Origin: Streptomyces sp. HUAS ZL42 | Lineage (GTDB): Bacteria; Actinomycetota; Actinomycetes; Streptomycetales; Streptomycetaceae | NCBI RefSeq assembly: GCF_040782645.1 | Contig: NZ_CP160403.1 | Location: 5,491,001-5,555,000, forward strand | Direction of reading: 5' to 3' | DNA length: 64,000 nucleotides | In this document: one piece after another, positions 1-8,742 of the stretch | How the letters are laid out: each line of letters starts with the position of its first letter | Position numbering within the stretch: position 1 is the first letter of the stretch | Program-made: the position numbers and the translations under genes | The notes under the pieces: generated by a model | Told to the model about the DNA's origin: nothing | The model's input: only the letters and a program-made list of their open reading frames with translations | The model's database searches: none

Positions 1-829
1 GGTGACGCTGGCGGACGAACGCGAGCGCCTGGGCGCCGTCCAGGGTGTGACAGCCCTTCGTCAGGTCGAGACCCGACTTCTTGTCCCGGACGTTCCGGTC
101 CACGCACATGTCCACGCCACCGACGGCGTTCACGACACCGACGAAGCCGCCGAAGCCGATCTCCGCGTAGTGGTCGATGCGGATGCCCGTGTTGAGCTCG
201 ACGGTCCGTACGAGCAGCCGGGCGCCGCCCAGGGAGTAGGCCGCGTTCAGCTTGTTCTTCTCCCGGCGGTGCCACTTGCCGGTGTCGGGGTCGAGGTACG
301 ACGGGAGGGTCACCCACGAGTCGCGCGGCAGGCTCACCATCGTGGTGCCGTGGGCGCCGGTGTGCAGGAGCATCATCGAGTCGGTTCGGCCGCCGCCGCC
401 ACCGCCGGCGTGCAGATCCTTCTTGGCCTCCTCGGACAGGCCGTCACGGCTGTCGGAGCCCACGATGAGGTACGTGGTCCCCTTCCCCTGCGGCGGACGG
501 TCGCCGACGTCGCCGAGGTCGACCGCCCGGTCGAGTTCGAAGTCGGCCCAGGCGTAGGTGCCGCCGCCGGCGAGGAGCAGCGCGCACAGCAGCATCACCA
601 GCAGACGGGCGATCCGGCGGCGCCGGGTGGGGCGCACCCAGGGCGGTCTGGTCCTGGCGGGCCGGTCGCCTCCCGCGTACCCCGGGGCGGGGCCATACGT
701 GTCCGACGGCTGCTGCGGGGGCGTCTGAAGCGGAAAGGTCTCCCGTTCCCACTCGTCCCCCGTGATGACCTGCCCCGTGATCACGCGAGGGGTCCGCGCC
801 CCTTTGTTGTGCCGGTGCCGCTCACTCAT
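1..829 (-). CDS. LytR-CpsA-Psr (LCP) family glycopolymer ligase, 3' end cut by window
   Basis: LCP proteins are membrane-anchored phosphotransferases that move undecaprenyl-linked glycopolymers onto peptidoglycan outside the membrane. The ATG at 827-829 opens a reading frame with a Pro-rich cytoplasmic stretch, a basic run, one membrane helix (about residues 72-92) and then LCP blocks in the usual order: LIVGSDSR, GRTDSMMLL, VSLPRDSW, LNAAYSLGG, GGVDMCVD and LDGAQALAFVRQRH. The Asp and Arg residues that bind the pyrophosphate lipid head group in this family are present. The C-terminus lies outside the window. The start is only 19 bases after the stop of the glycosyltransferase gene, so the two are probably one operon for surface polysaccharide synthesis and attachment. 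Family call is secure; the polymer is unknown. Confidence 0.9.
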   Translation of the reverse strand, partial: MSERHRHNKGARTPRVITGQVITGDEWERETFPLQTPPQQPSDTYGPAPGYAGGDRPARTRPPWVRPTRRRRIARLLVMLLCALLLAGGGTYAWADFELDRAVDLGDVGDRPPQGKGTTYLIVGSDSRDGLSEEAKKDLHAGGGGGGRTDSMMLLHTGAHGTTMVSLPRDSWVTLPSYLDPDTGKWHRREKNKLNAAYSLGGARLLVRTVELNTGIRIDHYAEIGFGGFVGVVNAVGGVDMCVDRNVRDKKSGLDLTKGCHTLDGAQALAFVRQRH

Positions 830-848
830 GGGCCGAACCACTCCCTGA

Positions 849-2948
849 TCACCTCGACGACAGCTCCCGTGGGGCGGTCGGCTGTCTGAGCTGCTGGTCG
901 GCGGCCGTACCGGAGCGCTGCATGCGGTGCCACTTCAGCCGGGTGCCGCCCAGGAAGGCGAACACGGACTGGATGACGACCAGATACATCAGCTGCCGGT
1001 AGACGAAGATCTGGAACGGCATCGACCACAGGGCCCGCAGCTTCTCCCCGTCGAGCCTCAACGCGTAGCCGGCGCAGATCAGTTGGATGACGAGGAAGGC
1101 AAGCCATATCCCGAGCGACTGCACGGGATCGCTGAAGAGCGCCCCGTACAGCGCGAACAGGTCGATGACCGGGGCGATCAGCGGCAGGCACACCTGAAAG
1201 AGCGTCAGGTATGTCAGTCCCCGGCGTGCGAAGCGTCCGGCAGTGCCCACTTCGAGGACGGCTCCGCGGTGCTTCCACATCGCCTGGAGCGTGCCGTAGC
1301 ACCAGCGATAGCGCTGTCGCCACAACTGCCGCAGCGAGGTGGGCACTTCGGTCCAGGCGATGGCCGACTCCTCGTAGACCACCCGCCAGCCGGCCCGCCA
1401 CAGGGCCATCGTGAGGTCGGTGTCCTCGGCGAGGGTGTCCTCGCTGACCCCACCGACGCCCATCAGCGCGTCCCGGCGGAAGGCGCCGATGGCGCCCGGA
1501 ACCGTCGGCATGCACTCCAGCACCTCGAACATCCGCCGGTCGAGGTTGAAGCCGAAGACGTACTCCAGATGCTGCCATCTGCCAAGGAGCCCGCGCCGGT
1601 TGCCGACCTTGGTGTTGCCGCTGACGGCGCCGACGGCCGGGTGCGCGAGCGGCTGGATGAGCCGGTACAGGGCGTCGGGCTCGAAGACGGTGTCGGCGTC
1701 GACCATCACGACCACGTCGTACGAGGCCTGCGCCAGGCCCGTGTTGAGGGCGGCCGCCTTGCCCGAGTTGGGCTGCCGGATCACCCGCACCCGGGGGTCG
1801 TCGATCCACGTCGCGAGGTCCGCCGTCTGATCCGTCGACCCGTCGTCGATCACGATGACCTCGAGATACGGGTGCGTGGACGCGAGCAGCGAGTGGACCG
1901 TGGACTCGATGCCGGCCTCTTCGTTGTACGCCGGTACGAGCACCGTCACGGGGGCGTTGACCTCCCGCAGCCAGGGCGCGCCCGGGCGCAAGCGGGTCAG
2001 GCGCCGGACATGGGCGCGGGCGAAGACGGTCAGCATCACAAGCCGCAGCACGCCCAGGAGGCCCAGCGCGAGCAGCACCCAGGTCATGGCGTTCGTGAAC
2101 GCGTGACCGGCGGTCGCGGTCCAGATCAACGCCTTGCCCTGCCACCGTTCGGCGGTGGACACGTGTGTGTCGGCCGGGGGCATGCGGAGCGCGTCCGTGA
2201 CGGTGGTGAACCGGTCGGCGTGCCGGTTGCCGAGCAGGTCCTTCGTCTCCTGGTACGCCAGGTCCGTCTGGCTGAACTGGCGGACCATGCCGTACGCCGG
2301 ATCGCGGTCGGGCCGGTCCGCGGCGACCAGCACATAGCCGTCCGCGGCGGCGCGCCGGGCCGCGGTCCACTCCGCGCCGCACAGCGTATCCACCTGGGTG
2401 GTCATCGGCATCCGTAGCAGGCTGGTGCGGATGCCCGCCGAACCGGCGAGGGTCTTCTGGGTGAGCGTCAGCTCCATCGCGGCGCGGACGCGCGACGAGG
2501 AACCGAGGTCGGCCCCGGTGTACGTGTTCGAGCCGATCTCGTGGCCCTCGTCGAGGATCCGCCGTACCAGTTGCGGATGGCGGGCCGCCTGCGCGCCGAA
2601 CAGGAAGAAGGTCGCGTGCGCTTGATGCTCGCGCAGCAGGTCGAGCAGGCGCGGGGTCCAGACGGGATCGGGGCCGCCGTCGAAGGTGAGCGCGACGGTA
2701 CGGGCGGGCATGGCCGAGGACTTGACGTCGTCGCCGCTGATGCGGCGCAGGACCGGACCGCTCTCGTCCACGGCCCTGGGTGCGGGCCTGGTGCAGGGGA
2801 TCCGTGACTTGGCGGCGTCGACCTCATGGATGGTCCAGCCCTCGAAGAGCAGAGCGACGAAGACGAGGGGCAGGGTCAGGGCCAGCAGCCGCCAGTGACC
2901 GCGGGGCTCGCGGGAGCGGGCGTGCCGGCGTCGTACCGAGCGACTCAC
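849..2948 (-). CDS. Membrane glycosyltransferase 2 fused to a degenerate polysaccharide-deacetylase domain
   Basis: A 699-residue protein starting at GTG 2948. It has an N-terminal membrane helix (about 19-39), a NodB-like deacetylase domain (about 80-240), then membrane helices around a processive GT2 domain (about 330-560). The GT2 part has VPAYNEE, the DDGSTD nucleotide-binding motif, the VDADT metal motif, EDTDLT and the QRYRW product-gripping motif, like PgaC/IcaA N-acetylglucosaminyltransferases; more helices follow. Streptomyces MatB is a similar fusion making a poly-GlcNAc-like matrix. The deacetylase part looks inactive: the TFDDG motif reads TFDGG, and the HTxTH metal motif reads NTYTG, so all three metal ligands are missing. 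An LCP ligase follows directly. The sugar polymer is inferred, not proven. Confidence 0.9.
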   Translation of the reverse strand: MSRSVRRRHARSREPRGHWRLLALTLPLVFVALLFEGWTIHEVDAAKSRIPCTRPAPRAVDESGPVLRRISGDDVKSSAMPARTVALTFDGGPDPVWTPRLLDLLREHQAHATFFLFGAQAARHPQLVRRILDEGHEIGSNTYTGADLGSSSRVRAAMELTLTQKTLAGSAGIRTSLLRMPMTTQVDTLCGAEWTAARRAAADGYVLVAADRPDRDPAYGMVRQFSQTDLAYQETKDLLGNRHADRFTTVTDALRMPPADTHVSTAERWQGKALIWTATAGHAFTNAMTWVLLALGLLGVLRLVMLTVFARAHVRRLTRLRPGAPWLREVNAPVTVLVPAYNEEAGIESTVHSLLASTHPYLEVIVIDDGSTDQTADLATWIDDPRVRVIRQPNSGKAAALNTGLAQASYDVVVMVDADTVFEPDALYRLIQPLAHPAVGAVSGNTKVGNRRGLLGRWQHLEYVFGFNLDRRMFEVLECMPTVPGAIGAFRRDALMGVGGVSEDTLAEDTDLTMALWRAGWRVVYEESAIAWTEVPTSLRQLWRQRYRWCYGTLQAMWKHRGAVLEVGTAGRFARRGLTYLTLFQVCLPLIAPVIDLFALYGALFSDPVQSLGIWLAFLVIQLICAGYALRLDGEKLRALWSMPFQIFVYRQLMYLVVIQSVFAFLGGTRLKWHRMQRSGTAADQQLRQPTAPRELSSR

Positions 2949-3232
2949 GCAGCCGTCCCCGGGGTGACGTTAATCACATTGGAATCGGGGTCTGTTCGTC
3001 CGGTGCCGGTGAGGGGCGTGGCCGCCGTGAGCCCGGTGCGGTGGGGCGAGAGGGTCGCGCCGACCGGAGCGGGCGCCGGAGCGCGCACATGGGCGGAGGG
3101 CGTCGATCCGGCAGTGCCGGCAGTGAAGTTGGTCGCCCGCCACGCGGTCCTCCCGCGCTGGTCGAAGGTGCCGGCGCCCGCCGAACGGCGATGTCTTTTC
3201 TGCTGGTTTGTCTTCCGGTCACGCTCTTGCAT
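2945..3232 (-). CDS. Possible small hypothetical protein coupled to the glycosyltransferase gene
   Basis: A 95-residue frame from ATG 3232, with a longer alternative from 3301. Its TGA overlaps the GTG start of the glycosyltransferase by four bases (GTGA), the normal arrangement for coupled translation in Streptomyces. Most third codon positions in the middle of the frame are G or C, as in real genes here. The protein starts basic (MQERDRKTNQQKRHRRS), is rich in Ala, Pro, Thr and Arg, has no clear signal peptide or membrane helix, and I recognise no domain. It could be a short leader gene or a chance frame. The remaining 250 bases up to the divergent flavocytochrome gene show no other gene and should hold both promoters. 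Confidence 0.35.
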   Translation of the reverse strand: MQERDRKTNQQKRHRRSAGAGTFDQRGRTAWRATNFTAGTAGSTPSAHVRAPAPAPVGATLSPHRTGLTAATPLTGTGRTDPDSNVINVTPGTAA

Positions 3233-3485
3233 GGGCGGCGAGTTTAGCCACAGCCGGTGCCGCGGGTGTGTCCGAAACGAAACCGATGACCGCCGCGCCA
3301 CGGGGGTGTGACGCCAAGCCCCGTCGGCGCGCTGGACTAGGTGGCTGCGGGGAATTGTGTGCTCCCCTCACCTCCTTCCCGGAGCGGATCTGCCGGCTTG
3401 GCGACAGCACATCACCGATGGTTTTCGGCCATCCGTCCGCGGTACGGTCCCTGGGAACGAAGGTCAGCAAAGGGAAAGACCAGCC

Positions 3486-4859
3486 GTGACGACGATCCAG
3501 CACAGCCGGGCGGGAAGACGGCAGGCCATGCGCCGGATCCGGCCCCGGCGTTCCCCCGCGGCACCCCTGCTGGTGCTGGCCTGGACGGGTGCGGCGGCCG
3601 TGCTGTGGCTGTGGTGGCACAACACCCCCGCCGTCGCCGCGACCACCGCCGACCGGCTGGTGAACGCGGGCCGGATCACCGGACTGCTCGCCGGCTATGT
3701 GATCGCTCTGGTGATCGCCCAGATGGCGCGCGTCCCGGCCCTCGAGCGCCGGGTCGGGTCCGACCGTGTGGTGCGCTGGCACGCGAGAAGCGGCCGATAC
3801 GCGCTGACCCTGACCCTCGCCCACGTCGTGCTCATCCTGTACGGATACGCGCTGCAGGCGGACACCGGCGTCGTCGCGCAGACGGTCTCCGTCGTCACCG
3901 ACTACCCGAGGATGATCGAGGCGGCCGTCGGCACGGTGCTGCTGCTCTTCGTCGGCCTCGTGTCCGCCGGTGCCGTACGGCGCCGTATGCGCTACGAGCT
4001 CTGGTACTACCTGCACCTGCTCACCTATGCCGCCGTCTACCTCGCCTTCTGGCACCAGCTCGCCACGGGCAGTGAGTTCGTCGGCGACGCCACCGCCCGC
4101 GCGGCCTGGTGCGCCCTGTACCTCACGGTCGGCGCCCTGCTGCTGTGGTACCGCGTGCTCACCCCGGTACGGCTCAACCTCCGGCACCGCATGCGGGTCG
4201 AGTCCGTCGCGCAGGAGGCCCCGGACGTGGTCTCCGTGCTCATCCGGGGCCGGCGACTGCACCGTCTGGGAGCCGAGGCGGGGCAGTTCTTCCGCTGGCG
4301 GTTCCTCACCAAGGGGCTGAGGTGGAGCGCCAACCCGTACTCGCTGTCCGCGCCGCCCCGCCCCGACCTGCTGCGCATCACCGTCAAGGCCGTCGGCGGG
4401 CACAGCGCGGCGCTGGCCGGGCTGCGGCCGGGCACGCGCGTGTGGGCGGAAGGCCCGTACGGGGCGATGACCGCCGCCCGCCGCAGCCGCGGCAAGGTCC
4501 TGCTGCTCGCGGGCGGAGCGGGCATCACGCCCCTGAGGGCGCTGTTCGAGACGCTCCCCGGCGCACCCGGAGACCTGACGCTGCTCTACCGGGCCCGTAC
4601 CGCGGAGGAACTGGCGCTGCGGGACGAACTGGAGGCGATCGCGGACGCGCGCGGGGCGCAACTGCTGTACGCCGTGAACAGACCCGACGGCCGCCGTACG
4701 CCGATCACCGCGAAGATGCTGCGCAGGATCCTGCCGGACATCGCACGGCACGACGTGTATCTGTGCGGGCCACCGGGCCTGGCCGAGGAGTCGTACGCCG
4801 CACTCCGCGAGGCAGGTGTCCCGCACCGCCGCATCCACCACGAGTCCTTCGAGTTCTGA
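3486..4859 (+). CDS. Ferric-reductase-like transmembrane flavocytochrome (ferredoxin reductase family)
   Basis: A 457-residue protein. The N-terminal half is a ferric-reductase-like membrane domain with about six helices and two His pairs that should bind two b hemes (RWHARSGRY...AHVVL; YLHLLTY...FWHQL). The C-terminal half is an FAD/NAD(P)H module: NPYSLSAPP for FAD binding, LLLAGGAGITPLRAL for the nucleotide phosphate loop, and DVYLCGPPGL. Such proteins take electrons from cytoplasmic NAD(P)H and pass them across the membrane. The start is GTG 3486, preceded by a purine-rich AAAGGGAAAG; longer frames begin in non-coding sequence. The FMN-carrier gene 44 bases downstream is the likely electron acceptor. 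A 446-residue paralogue lies at 9664-11004. Confidence 0.9.
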   Translation: MTTIQHSRAGRRQAMRRIRPRRSPAAPLLVLAWTGAAAVLWLWWHNTPAVAATTADRLVNAGRITGLLAGYVIALVIAQMARVPALERRVGSDRVVRWHARSGRYALTLTLAHVVLILYGYALQADTGVVAQTVSVVTDYPRMIEAAVGTVLLLFVGLVSAGAVRRRMRYELWYYLHLLTYAAVYLAFWHQLATGSEFVGDATARAAWCALYLTVGALLLWYRVLTPVRLNLRHRMRVESVAQEAPDVVSVLIRGRRLHRLGAEAGQFFRWRFLTKGLRWSANPYSLSAPPRPDLLRITVKAVGGHSAALAGLRPGTRVWAEGPYGAMTAARRSRGKVLLLAGGAGITPLRALFETLPGAPGDLTLLYRARTAEELALRDELEAIADARGAQLLYAVNRPDGRRTPITAKMLRRILPDIARHDVYLCGPPGLAEESYAALREAGVPHRRIHHESFEF

Positions 4860-4903
4860 GGCGGAGCTGTGACATCCCGTACCGCTGATGCGCTGGTAAT
4901 CCG

Positions 4904-5482
4904 GTGAGGAAGAAACATCCGTTCCGCCACGCGCTGCTGGCCACGGTGGGCACCGTCTCCGGCATCGTGCTGCTGCTCGCGCTCAAGCCGACCACGGACC
5001 CGGCGCTTCCACAGGCCGAGCCGGCGATCACGTCGAGCGCCGTCGCGTCCTCCTCCCCGCCGGCGACCTCGCACTCGGCGTCCGCGTCGCCCTCGCCGTC
5101 GAAGACGCCCAAGAGCAGGCGCACGCCGTCGCACACGGTGTCGGCCGCCCCCACGAGAACCACCGGCTCCCCTTCCGCGCCCAAGACCACCTCGGCCGCA
5201 CCCACCACCCGTACCGTCACGGGGGCCACGATCCAGACGAAGTACGGGCCGGTCCAGGTACGGATCACCCTCACCGGCAGCAGGATCACCGGGTCGACGG
5301 CCGTCCAGTCTCCCGACGAGACGGCGCGGAGCCGGGACATCTCCTCCACGGCCATCCCCAGACTCAATCAGGAGACCCTGGTGGCGCAGAGCGCGGACAT
5401 CGACACGGTGTCGGGCGCCACGTACACCAGTGCGGGCTACAAACAGTCCCTGCAGAGCGCCCTGGACCGGGCCGGCGTCTGA
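4904..5482 (+). CDS. Exported FMN-binding domain protein with flavinylation motif
   Basis: A 192-residue protein from GTG 4904: a basic start, one hydrophobic helix (about residues 9-27) and no Cys lipobox, then a long Ser/Thr/Pro/Ala spacer (about 35-105), then a C-terminal FMN-binding domain like the RnfG/NqrC flavin domain. The motif DTVSGAT near residue 168 fits the D-x-x-(S/T)-G-A-T sequence where the flavin transferase ApbE attaches FMN to the Thr. With the upstream flavocytochrome this forms the kind of extracytosolic flavinylated electron-transfer pair described for many bacteria. The spacer would let the flavin domain reach through the wall. No apbE gene is in the window. The final acceptor cannot be inferred. 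Confidence 0.85.
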   Translation: MRKKHPFRHALLATVGTVSGIVLLLALKPTTDPALPQAEPAITSSAVASSSPPATSHSASASPSPSKTPKSRRTPSHTVSAAPTRTTGSPSAPKTTSAAPTTRTVTGATIQTKYGPVQVRITLTGSRITGSTAVQSPDETARSRDISSTAIPRLNQETLVAQSADIDTVSGATYTSAGYKQSLQSALDRAGV

Positions 5483-5510
5483 GTACACCGACCTGACGGC
5501 CATGATCGGT

Positions 5511-5527
5511 CCGGGGCTTTTCCCCGG
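5511..5527 (+). terminator. Short GC hairpin after the FMN-protein gene
   Basis: CCGGGG-CTTTT-CCCCGG forms a six-base-pair hairpin 29 bases after the stop of the FMN-protein gene. Its right arm touches the tRNA-3'-end-like repeat at 5526-5548. It may end transcription of the electron-transfer operon, or may have been the terminator of the original tRNA copy read on the minus strand. It has no U tract on the plus strand. Confidence 0.45.
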
Positions 5528-5548
5528 TACCTCCGGCAGGATTCGAAC
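5526..5548. repeat. Diverged copy of the tRNA-Arg 3' end (candidate attachment site)
   Basis: This 23-base stretch matches 23183-23205, the 3' part of tRNA-Arg(CCU) from the encoded CCA through the T loop, in the same orientation, with only two transitions. The last 16 bases (CCGGCAGGATTCGAAC) are identical. Similarity stops abruptly in the T loop, as expected for an integrase crossover site rather than a decayed whole tRNA. It would be the outer end of an island inserted at the tRNA. Confidence 0.6.
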
Positions 5549-5748
5549 AGATGTCCCCATCAGGCGGGTGTGCGGCAGTTTCGGTGTGACTCGAAGTGCA
5601 CTTCCGTGCCGCCCGCCGACCTGCGTGTGCGCGCGAGGAGAGATACAAGTGAGAGAGGAGCCGACGCGACGGACACGACGTTTCGCCGCCCCGCGGTCTC
5701 TGCTGAGTCTCTCCGGGACCCGAGAGTCCGGGGCAGGATGGGCGATGA

Positions 5749-8196
5749 ATGGACATGGAGAATGCCGGCCCCCTCGGAAACGGCCTCGATCAGTTTCCGG
5801 ATCAGGTCACCTCGGCCACGGCAGTCGTCGACGCACGGGGGATCGTGACGGGGTGGAGTTCCGGCGCACAGCGGTTGCTCGGGTACCCGTACGAGGACGT
5901 GGTGGGGCGTCCCGCGGCACGTCTGCTCGGCGGGAACGCCGACAGCACGGTGGACTTCTCCGCGATTCTCGAGGGACGAATCGGGCCGACCTCGCTGCGA
6001 CACCAGGACGGCCACCACGTGGACGCCGAGTTGCAGGCGTACGCGTCACTCGACCGCGAGGGCGACGCGCAGTGGCTCATCGTGGCCACGTCGCCACAGC
6101 GGCCACGTCCGCATCGGGGGCCACGTCCGTATGAGGACGAGGCGACGACGGAGGAAGCCTTCGCGCAGTCCCACCTGCCTGTGATGATCTACGACGCCGA
6201 GCTGCGGGCCTTGCGCGGGAGCGCCGGCGCGGCCCGCGAACTGGGCCTCACGGAAGAGCAGATGCGCGGTCGGCGCGTCACCGAAATCCTGCCTCCCCAC
6301 ATCTGCACCACGGTCGAGGAGGGCATGCGCCGGGTCTTCGGGACGGGAGAACCGGAGCGGTTCCAGGTGCATGGCCGGCCGCGGCGCGGAGCCCGCGAGA
6401 GATACTGGACCGTATCCGTGTCCCCCTTGAGGAACCCGGCGGGACAGGTGCGACACGTGCAGCTCATCGCGCTCGACGTCACCGAACAGCACCAGGCCCG
6501 GGAGCGGCTCGCCCTGCTGAACGACGTCAGCGCACAAGTGGGCAGCACCCTCGACGTGATGCGTACGGCCCAGGAGATGGCCGACGTGGCGGTGGGGCGG
6601 CTCGCCGATTTCATCAGCATCGACCTGCTGGACGGGCTGTTCCGCGGCGTCGAGCCCAGGCCGTCCACCACGGGCTCCGTCGCGCTGCGCCGCGCCGCGC
6701 AGCGGTCCGTCCTTCCCGGCACCCCCGAGGCGTTGATCCAGCCGGGCGAGGTGGACTTCTACCCGGAATCCTCGCCCCCCGCCCGCTGCCTGGACACGGG
6801 TCGGTCGTCGCTGCACAGCACCCTGGACGAAGCCATCGAGAGCTGGCAGGTCGCCGACCCCGAGCGCGCGGCGAAGGTCCGTGACTTCGGGATGCATTCG
6901 ATCATGGTCATCCCGCTGCGCGCCCGCGGCATCACGCTCGGCGTGGCCGTACTCGTCCGCCACCGCCGCCCGGACTCCTTCGACGAGGACGATCTGCTCC
7001 TCGCCGAGGAGATCGCCGCACGCGCTGCCGTGGCGGTGGACAATGCCCGGCGCTTCACGCGCGAGCGGACCACCGCCCTGGCCCTGCAACGAAGCCTGCT
7101 GCCGCAGCGGCTCGCCGCCCAGGACGCCGTGGAGGTGGCCTACCGCTACCTCCCGGCCCGGTCCCGGGCAGGGCTGGGTGGCGACTGGTTCGACGTGATC
7201 CCGCTGTCGGGCGCCCGGGTCGCCCTGGTCGTCGGAGACGTGGTGGGCCACGGCCTGCGCGCCTCCGCCACCATGGGCCGGCTGCGGACCGCGGTACGCA
7301 CGCTGGCGGATGTCGACCTGCCCCCCGAGGAACTCCTCGTCCATCTCGACGACCTGATCACCCACCTCAGGGCGGAGGAGGGCCCGGTAACGGATCCCGA
7401 GCTCGAGATCATCACCGATCTCATCGCCTCATGCCTGTATCTGGTCTACGACCCGGTCTCGCGCCGCTGCGCCGCCGCCGGGGCGGGCCACCCCCCACCC
7501 GCCGTGGTCACACCCGACGGCAAGGCCGAGTTCATCGATCTTCCTGTCGGTCCGCCGCTGGGAGTGGGCGGGCTGCCTTTCGAAGCGGTCGAATGGGAAG
7601 TGCCCCGAGGCAGCCTCCTCGTGCTGTACACAGACGGCCTCGTCGAGGTCCCCGAACACGACCTCGGCAGGGGCATGGCGCTGCTGCGCCGATGCCTGGA
7701 GCGGCCCGCCGCCTCACTGGAGGCCACCTGCGACGACCTGGTCCAGAGTCTGCTCCCCGCACAGCCGTCGGATGATGTCGCACTGCTCGTCGCCCGCACC
7801 CGGGCCCTCGACGCGGGCCAGGTGGCCACCTGGGATCTGCCTTCCGACCCGGCCGCCGTGGCCGACGCCCGCGCTCAGGTCGCCCGTCGCCTCGCGGACT
7901 GGGGACTGCACGAGGTGGTCTTCACCGCCGAGCTGGTGGTGAGTGAACTGGTCACCAACGCGATCCGGTACGGTTCCCCGCCCGTTCACCTGCGCCTGAT
8001 CCGCGACACCGCGCTCATCTGCGAGGTCTCCGACGGCAGCAGCACCGCCCCGCACATGCGGCGAGCGCGCATGTTCGACGAAGGCGGGCGCGGCCTGCTG
8101 CTCGTCGCTCAGTTCGCCGAGCGGTGGGGCACACGCCACCGGGCTGGAGGGAAGTCGATCTGGGCGGAGATCGGCCTTCAGGACGAGCGCTCATGA
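5749..8196 (+). CDS. PAS-PAS-GAF-PP2C phosphatase fused to an RsbW-like ATPase
   Basis: An 815-residue soluble regulator with two PAS domains (about 15-110 and 140-250), a GAF domain (about 260-430), a SpoIIE/RsbU-type PP2C serine phosphatase (about 443-685) and a C-terminal HATPase_c kinase-like domain (about 690-812). Phosphatase metal motifs are visible: GGDWFDV, VGDVVGHG, LYTDGLVE and SDDVALL. The ATPase has the N box ELVTNAIRYG and a glycine box in EGGRGLLLV. Such multidomain proteins both dephosphorylate and phosphorylate STAS anti-anti-sigma partners in response to a sensed signal; Streptomyces encode many, usually orphans. No anti-sigma, STAS or sigma gene adjoins. The start could be ATG 5749 or 5755. 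It is the first gene inside the candidate island. Confidence 0.9.
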   Translation: MDMENAGPLGNGLDQFPDQVTSATAVVDARGIVTGWSSGAQRLLGYPYEDVVGRPAARLLGGNADSTVDFSAILEGRIGPTSLRHQDGHHVDAELQAYASLDREGDAQWLIVATSPQRPRPHRGPRPYEDEATTEEAFAQSHLPVMIYDAELRALRGSAGAARELGLTEEQMRGRRVTEILPPHICTTVEEGMRRVFGTGEPERFQVHGRPRRGARERYWTVSVSPLRNPAGQVRHVQLIALDVTEQHQARERLALLNDVSAQVGSTLDVMRTAQEMADVAVGRLADFISIDLLDGLFRGVEPRPSTTGSVALRRAAQRSVLPGTPEALIQPGEVDFYPESSPPARCLDTGRSSLHSTLDEAIESWQVADPERAAKVRDFGMHSIMVIPLRARGITLGVAVLVRHRRPDSFDEDDLLLAEEIAARAAVAVDNARRFTRERTTALALQRSLLPQRLAAQDAVEVAYRYLPARSRAGLGGDWFDVIPLSGARVALVVGDVVGHGLRASATMGRLRTAVRTLADVDLPPEELLVHLDDLITHLRAEEGPVTDPELEIITDLIASCLYLVYDPVSRRCAAAGAGHPPPAVVTPDGKAEFIDLPVGPPLGVGGLPFEAVEWEVPRGSLLVLYTDGLVEVPEHDLGRGMALLRRCLERPAASLEATCDDLVQSLLPAQPSDDVALLVARTRALDAGQVATWDLPSDPAAVADARAQVARRLADWGLHEVVFTAELVVSELVTNAIRYGSPPVHLRLIRDTALICEVSDGSSTAPHMRRARMFDEGGRGLLLVAQFAERWGTRHRAGGKSIWAEIGLQDERS

Positions 8197-8742
8197 CGGC
8201 ACCCGGCCGCCGGCGGCCGGGCAGTCCGGAGAAACGTCGGGGCCCGGGCGGCCCCTGCCCGCACGCAAGCGCTGTGCCGCGTGGTGCTCTGCTGCCTGAT
8301 CGGCGCCGCGCGGCATGACCGGCTGTCCGGCTCGGGACGGCTCCTGTCACGGCCGTCCGCTCACGCATGCGGCGGCTCCAGGTCCGCCACATGGCGGACC
8401 ATGCTGTGGCGCCGAAGGCCCACGGCCCGTTGGAACTCCTCGCGGCGTGGTCCTCCTGAGCACGCCGGGCGGCAGTGGTCGCCTGGAAGGCCGGCTCGGG
8501 CCAGTGGCGCCGCGTGCGGACGTCCGCACTTGAGATCCGCGCCCCACCTCCGGGAAGTCAGCAGGTCCGACCTGTGCCTGTGCCTGTGCCTGTGCCAGCG
8601 TTGAACCGTCCATGACCGGTTGAGGGACCGCCTTGCCGCGCGGGTGCTGTTTCCCCTGGTCAACGCCGCACGGCGAGCCGCTTGATCCGGCTCGTGCCGC
8701 CCTGCACCGGGCCGTCCGCTCACGCATCGCGCACGCGCGGGG
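8197..8742. other. 546-bp gap with a hexamer array and an 18-bp direct repeat
   Basis: No convincing gene. At 8571-8596 the hexamer CCTGTG is repeated four times in tandem. The 18-base sequence GGCCGTCCGCTCACGCAT occurs at 8351-8368 and again, in the same orientation, at 8710-8727 just after the stop of the Uma2 gene. Short frames here have no recognisable domains and shift over the hexamer array, so they were left out. Confidence 0.6.

Noticed and set aside
826..2382. A long minus-strand frame overlapping the glycosyltransferase gene
   Set aside because: Out-of-frame shadow with Arg/Pro/Ala-rich sequence. The 849-2948 frame has GT2 motifs.
8571..8596. CCTGTG hexamer array considered as a CRISPR or regulatory repeat
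   Set aside because: Units are adjacent with no spacers and too short for a CRISPR. It looks like simple slippage.
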